A DNA stretch of 64,000 bases from an uncultured Methanobrevibacter sp. (GTDB taxonomy: Archaea; Methanobacteriota; Methanobacteria; Methanobacteriales; Methanobacteriaceae). Of the stretch, positions 61,451-64,000 are shown piece by piece (positions within the stretch are counted from its first letter, which is position 1; every line of letters begins with the position of its first letter). The position numbers were made by a program, and so were the translations under genes. Under the pieces are notes generated by a model. It worked only from the letters and a program-made list of their open reading frames with translations. It did not search any database and was not told the origin of the DNA. The stretch lies in the NCBI RefSeq assembly GCF_902770715.1, contig NZ_CACXTS010000003.1, forward strand, positions 1-64,000. Direction: 5' to 3'.

Positions 61451-62688
61451 TTTGCAAATTCTCCTAAGAAATTAACTGGTTCTCCATTTACTCGCCTATC
61501 ATGATACTCAGCGGTTGCTGAGAAAAGCGCATCTCCAGCAGAGTTGAGGGCTGTTTCACATGAATCCTGAATGACCCCAATGATAAATCCAACAGCAACT
61601 GCCTGCATAGATACATCAGCTGGAATACCAAATAGTGAACAGGCCATAGGAATAAGCAAAAGAGATCCCCCTGCAACACCTGAAGCACCACATGCACCAA
61701 CTGTTGAAATTATGCATAAAACGACAGTAACAGGTAAAGGAACGGATATTCCCATGGTATGACAAACAGCAAGAGTCATGACGGTAATTGTTACTGCAGC
61801 ACCTTCCATGTTGATTGTTGCTCCTAGCGGGATGCTGATTGAGAAGAAATCCCTGTCCAATCCTAATCTTTCACATAACTGCATATTGACCGGAATATTA
61901 GCTGCAGAACTTCTTGTGAAAAATGCAGTAATACCACTTTCCCTTAAACAGGTCAATACCAATGGATAAGGATTGCGTCTTAATGCTACTGCAGATATGA
62001 TTGGATCTGTTACAAATGCAACAAATGCAATACATCCGACAAGCAATAGAATTAATTGAGAATATTGGACAAATATTCCCAGTCCGCTTTCGGAAACTGA
62101 AGTGAATACCAATCCCATGATACCGATAGGTGCAAATTGGATGATGCCCCTCACAATCAGGGTAACTGCATTTGCACAGTCAGTTACAACATCCTTTGTA
62201 GAGTCACTTGCAATGTTTTTAAGGGCAATTCCAAACACGATTGACCAGAACAGTATTCCCAAATAATGACCTTCCGAAATCAATCCGATCGGATTGGAGA
62301 AAATACCCAAAATCATATTAGACATCACTTCACCAAGGCCGCCAGGTGCAGCAGCAGTGCTTGCATCAGAAAGGTGAATTGTAACCGGGAACAATGTACT
62401 TGCGATAATCGCAACCATAGCTGATAGGAAAGTACTAAATAAATATAAAACTATTACTGTTTTAAACCTTGACCCAATTCCAGTTCTTGCTTTTGAAATA
62501 GCAGAAGCAACCAAAACAAAAACTAAAATTGGAGCAATAGCTTTTAGAGCACTTACAAATATTTCGCCTGGAAAACCTATAATTGTCCAATTAGGAACGA
62601 AAACACCTAAAATTGAACCAATAATCAAACCAATTACAATTTTTAAAATAAGACTTGATTCAGTCCATTTATTAATAATTCTGTTCAT
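61447..62688 (-). CDS. sstT: Serine/threonine:sodium symporter SstT
   Basis: The 413-residue dicarboxylate/amino acid:cation symporter (DAACS) has FTRSSAANIPVNMQLCERLG, SIPLGATINMEGAAVTI and GVAGGSLLLIPMACSLFGI, which match SstT. It imports Ser and Thr with sodium. The start ATG at 62688 has AGAGG seven bases upstream. It is cotranscribed with dtd through a four-base overlap. Confidence 0.9.
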   Translation of the reverse strand: MNRIINKWTESSLILKIVIGLIIGSILGVFVPNWTIIGFPGEIFVSALKAIAPILVFVLVASAISKARTGIGSRFKTVIVLYLFSTFLSAMVAIIASTLFPVTIHLSDASTAAAPGGLGEVMSNMILGIFSNPIGLISEGHYLGILFWSIVFGIALKNIASDSTKDVVTDCANAVTLIVRGIIQFAPIGIMGLVFTSVSESGLGIFVQYSQLILLLVGCIAFVAFVTDPIISAVALRRNPYPLVLTCLRESGITAFFTRSSAANIPVNMQLCERLGLDRDFFSISIPLGATINMEGAAVTITVMTLAVCHTMGISVPLPVTVVLCIISTVGACGASGVAGGSLLLIPMACSLFGIPADVSMQAVAVGFIIGVIQDSCETALNSAGDALFSATAEYHDRRVNGEPVNFLGEFAK

Positions 62689-62797
62689 TAACAATCCTCT
62701 ATAATTTTAATATATAATATTATGACATTAGATTAAAAAAAGTTAACTATGCTTTACATTGAAAAAAGTTTACAACAAATTAGTAAAAAAGTAAAAA

Positions 62798-63748
62798 TCA
62801 GATATCAAGATTTTCTTTTACTTCATAAGTTGCGTCACGAACAGTGTTGGCTGCCTTTATGAAGCTTTTTTTCTCAATATCATTCATATGAATAGGTACA
62901 ATCATTGCAACACCCTTTTTAGACATGACCGCAGGCACACCTAACGATACATCTTCAACGTTTTCAACTTCACCATCCAGATAACAGCTTACTGTTAAAA
63001 CCCTATGGGTGTCAGTGATTATTGTTGAAATCAGGTTTGAAATTGCATAAGCAGGACCGTATTCGGTAGCTCCCTTTTTTGAAATGATCGTGTTTCCTGC
63101 ATTTCTAAGCTGTTGCACCAATCCCCTAATATCCAAATCAACATACTCCACGAAATATTTCAAAGGAATACCACCTATGGTTGTTGAGCTTAAAAGCGGA
63201 ACCATGTTGTCACCGTGTTCGCCCACAACCCTAGTATGCACTTCAGAGCTGTTGATATTAATTTGCCTTGAGAAATAATTCTTCAACCTTAATGAATCCA
63301 AGTGGTTTCCAACACCGATAACCCTCATTTTGTCAAATCCTGAAGCATCAAGAGCAATAGTAGTCATCACATCAACAGGATTTGTTGCAACAAGTATGAT
63401 TGAATCCGGAGCATATTTTGCAACCTGTCTAGAATAATAATCAACTATTTTGGCATTTGGAACCGCCAAATCAAGCCTTTTCATGCCCTTTTCCCTATGA
63501 ATTCCTGCGGTAATTAACACGATAGCGGAACCTGCAATATCATTAAAATCACAAGTAGGAGTCAGCTTACAATCAATATCCCTTGCGGCTAGAGCATCAT
63601 ACATGTCATAAGTTTCACCCTTAACCTTATCAAGACTTTGAGGTCTTGCAACCATAACAATCTCATCAACTGTATCCTCTCTTGCTAGGGTAAACGCCAC
63701 ATTTTTACCTATTGTTCCAGTTGATCCGAAAATACTTACTTTTACCAT
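62798..63748 (-). CDS. mdh: Malate dehydrogenase (lactate/malate dehydrogenase family)
   Basis: The 316-residue protein has the Rossmann motif MVKVSIFGSTGTIGKNVA and TAGIHREKGMKRLDL with the substrate-binding Arg residues. It also has VATNPVDVMTTIAL, VIGVGNHLDSLR and GEHGDNMVPL (catalytic His). It fits archaeal malate dehydrogenase of the LDH-like type. In methanogens it serves the incomplete reductive branch of the citric acid cycle. I start at MVKVS (63748); an upstream ATG at 63772 is possible. Neither start has a clear ribosome binding site. Confidence 0.88.
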   Translation of the reverse strand: MVKVSIFGSTGTIGKNVAFTLAREDTVDEIVMVARPQSLDKVKGETYDMYDALAARDIDCKLTPTCDFNDIAGSAIVLITAGIHREKGMKRLDLAVPNAKIVDYYSRQVAKYAPDSIILVATNPVDVMTTIALDASGFDKMRVIGVGNHLDSLRLKNYFSRQININSSEVHTRVVGEHGDNMVPLLSSTTIGGIPLKYFVEYVDLDIRGLVQQLRNAGNTIISKKGATEYGPAYAISNLISTIITDTHRVLTVSCYLDGEVENVEDVSLGVPAVMSKKGVAMIVPIHMNDIEKKSFIKAANTVRDATYEVKENLDI

Positions 63749-63921
63749 AGTAATTATATTAGTTTTTATCATAAAAATAACTTTCTAATGGATTATTAGA
63801 GACTTATTTTAAATTATATTAAAAAATATACAAAAAAATTAGATAATATTTAAGTTTATTCAATTTAACAATAAATATTTATCTTAAAATGAAATAAATA
63901 TATAATAAACGAGTTGATAAC

Positions 63922-64000
63922 ATGGCCGATAATGAACTGAAACTGGAAACAAAATGCTACGACGCAAATGAATACGGATACCTATATGGATTGAACAAGA
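63922..64000 (+). CDS. Start of an unidentified gene, cut by the window edge
   Basis: The ATG at 63922 follows an AT-rich promoter-like stretch and a weak GAGTTGATAAC site. The first 26 residues (MADNELKLETKCYDANEYGYLYG...) are too few to identify a family. The gene diverges from malate dehydrogenase. Confidence 0.5.
   Translation, partial: MADNELKLETKCYDANEYGYLYGLNK

Overview
The window looks like the chromosome of a gut- or rumen-type methanogenic archaeon of the Methanobacteriales, most probably Methanobrevibacter. The base composition is very AT-rich, promoters carry archaeal TATA boxes (TTTATATA-like), many genes have GGAGG/GGTGA ribosome binding sites, and one large surface protein carries pseudomurein-binding repeats, a cell wall polymer known only from Methanobacteriales and Methanopyrus. 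The species assignment is inference. No rRNA, CRISPR array, IS element or methanogenesis operon is visible.

Layout. 1-11 kb: accessory and housekeeping genes (end of an alkyltransferase-like gene, zinc-ribbon proteins, a tRNA-Gln, GNAT acetyltransferases, a HEAT-like repeat protein, a NudC-like Nudix hydrolase, an SPL-type radical SAM protein, a 3-hydroxyacyl-CoA dehydrogenase, TcdA-like and TatD enzymes). 11-23 kb: two LicD cassettes on the plus strand around a large SGNH-esterase surface protein. 23-34 kb: SurE, MFS transporter, pyridoxamine kinase, a TetR-radical SAM operon, a DUF11 surface protein, methyltransferase, cysteine synthase-like protein, disulfide oxidoreductase and a membrane-anchored M14-like peptidase. 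34-56 kb: a surface-modification region on the minus strand with two more LicD cassettes, a cytidylyltransferase-oxidoreductase fusion, a class V and a HisC-like aminotransferase, two acyltransferase-3 membrane proteins and a pseudomurein-binding transglutaminase-like protein. A MarR gene with two MFS exporters lies inside it. 56-64 kb: NimA-like, GNAT, alpha/beta hydrolase, an XpaC/zinc-ribbon/TelA operon, DTD, SstT and malate dehydrogenase.

The most striking content is a module present four times: a ~550-residue LicD protein (LicD-A, intact WDDDID motif) followed by a 396-443-residue LicD-like protein (LicD-B) in which the motif is replaced in every copy. Two cassettes are preceded by a class V aminotransferase, and one by a TagD-like cytidylyltransferase fused to a Gfo/Idh/MocA domain. 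Together they could make a CDP-activated amino-polyol or similar small phospho-compound and transfer it to a cell-surface glycan. This is inference; no enzyme fixes the substrate.

A second theme is weak start codons. LicD-A genes in three cassettes begin at TTG. Two LicD-B genes and one DUF11 surface-protein gene appear to begin at ATT, each behind a Shine-Dalgarno sequence at normal spacing; homologue alignment supports the two LicD-B cases and the signal peptide supports the third. There are also gene fragments (a decayed copy of a small Cys protein at 11.1 kb, a 33-residue LicD-B remnant at 48.7 kb) that suggest recombination among the cassettes.
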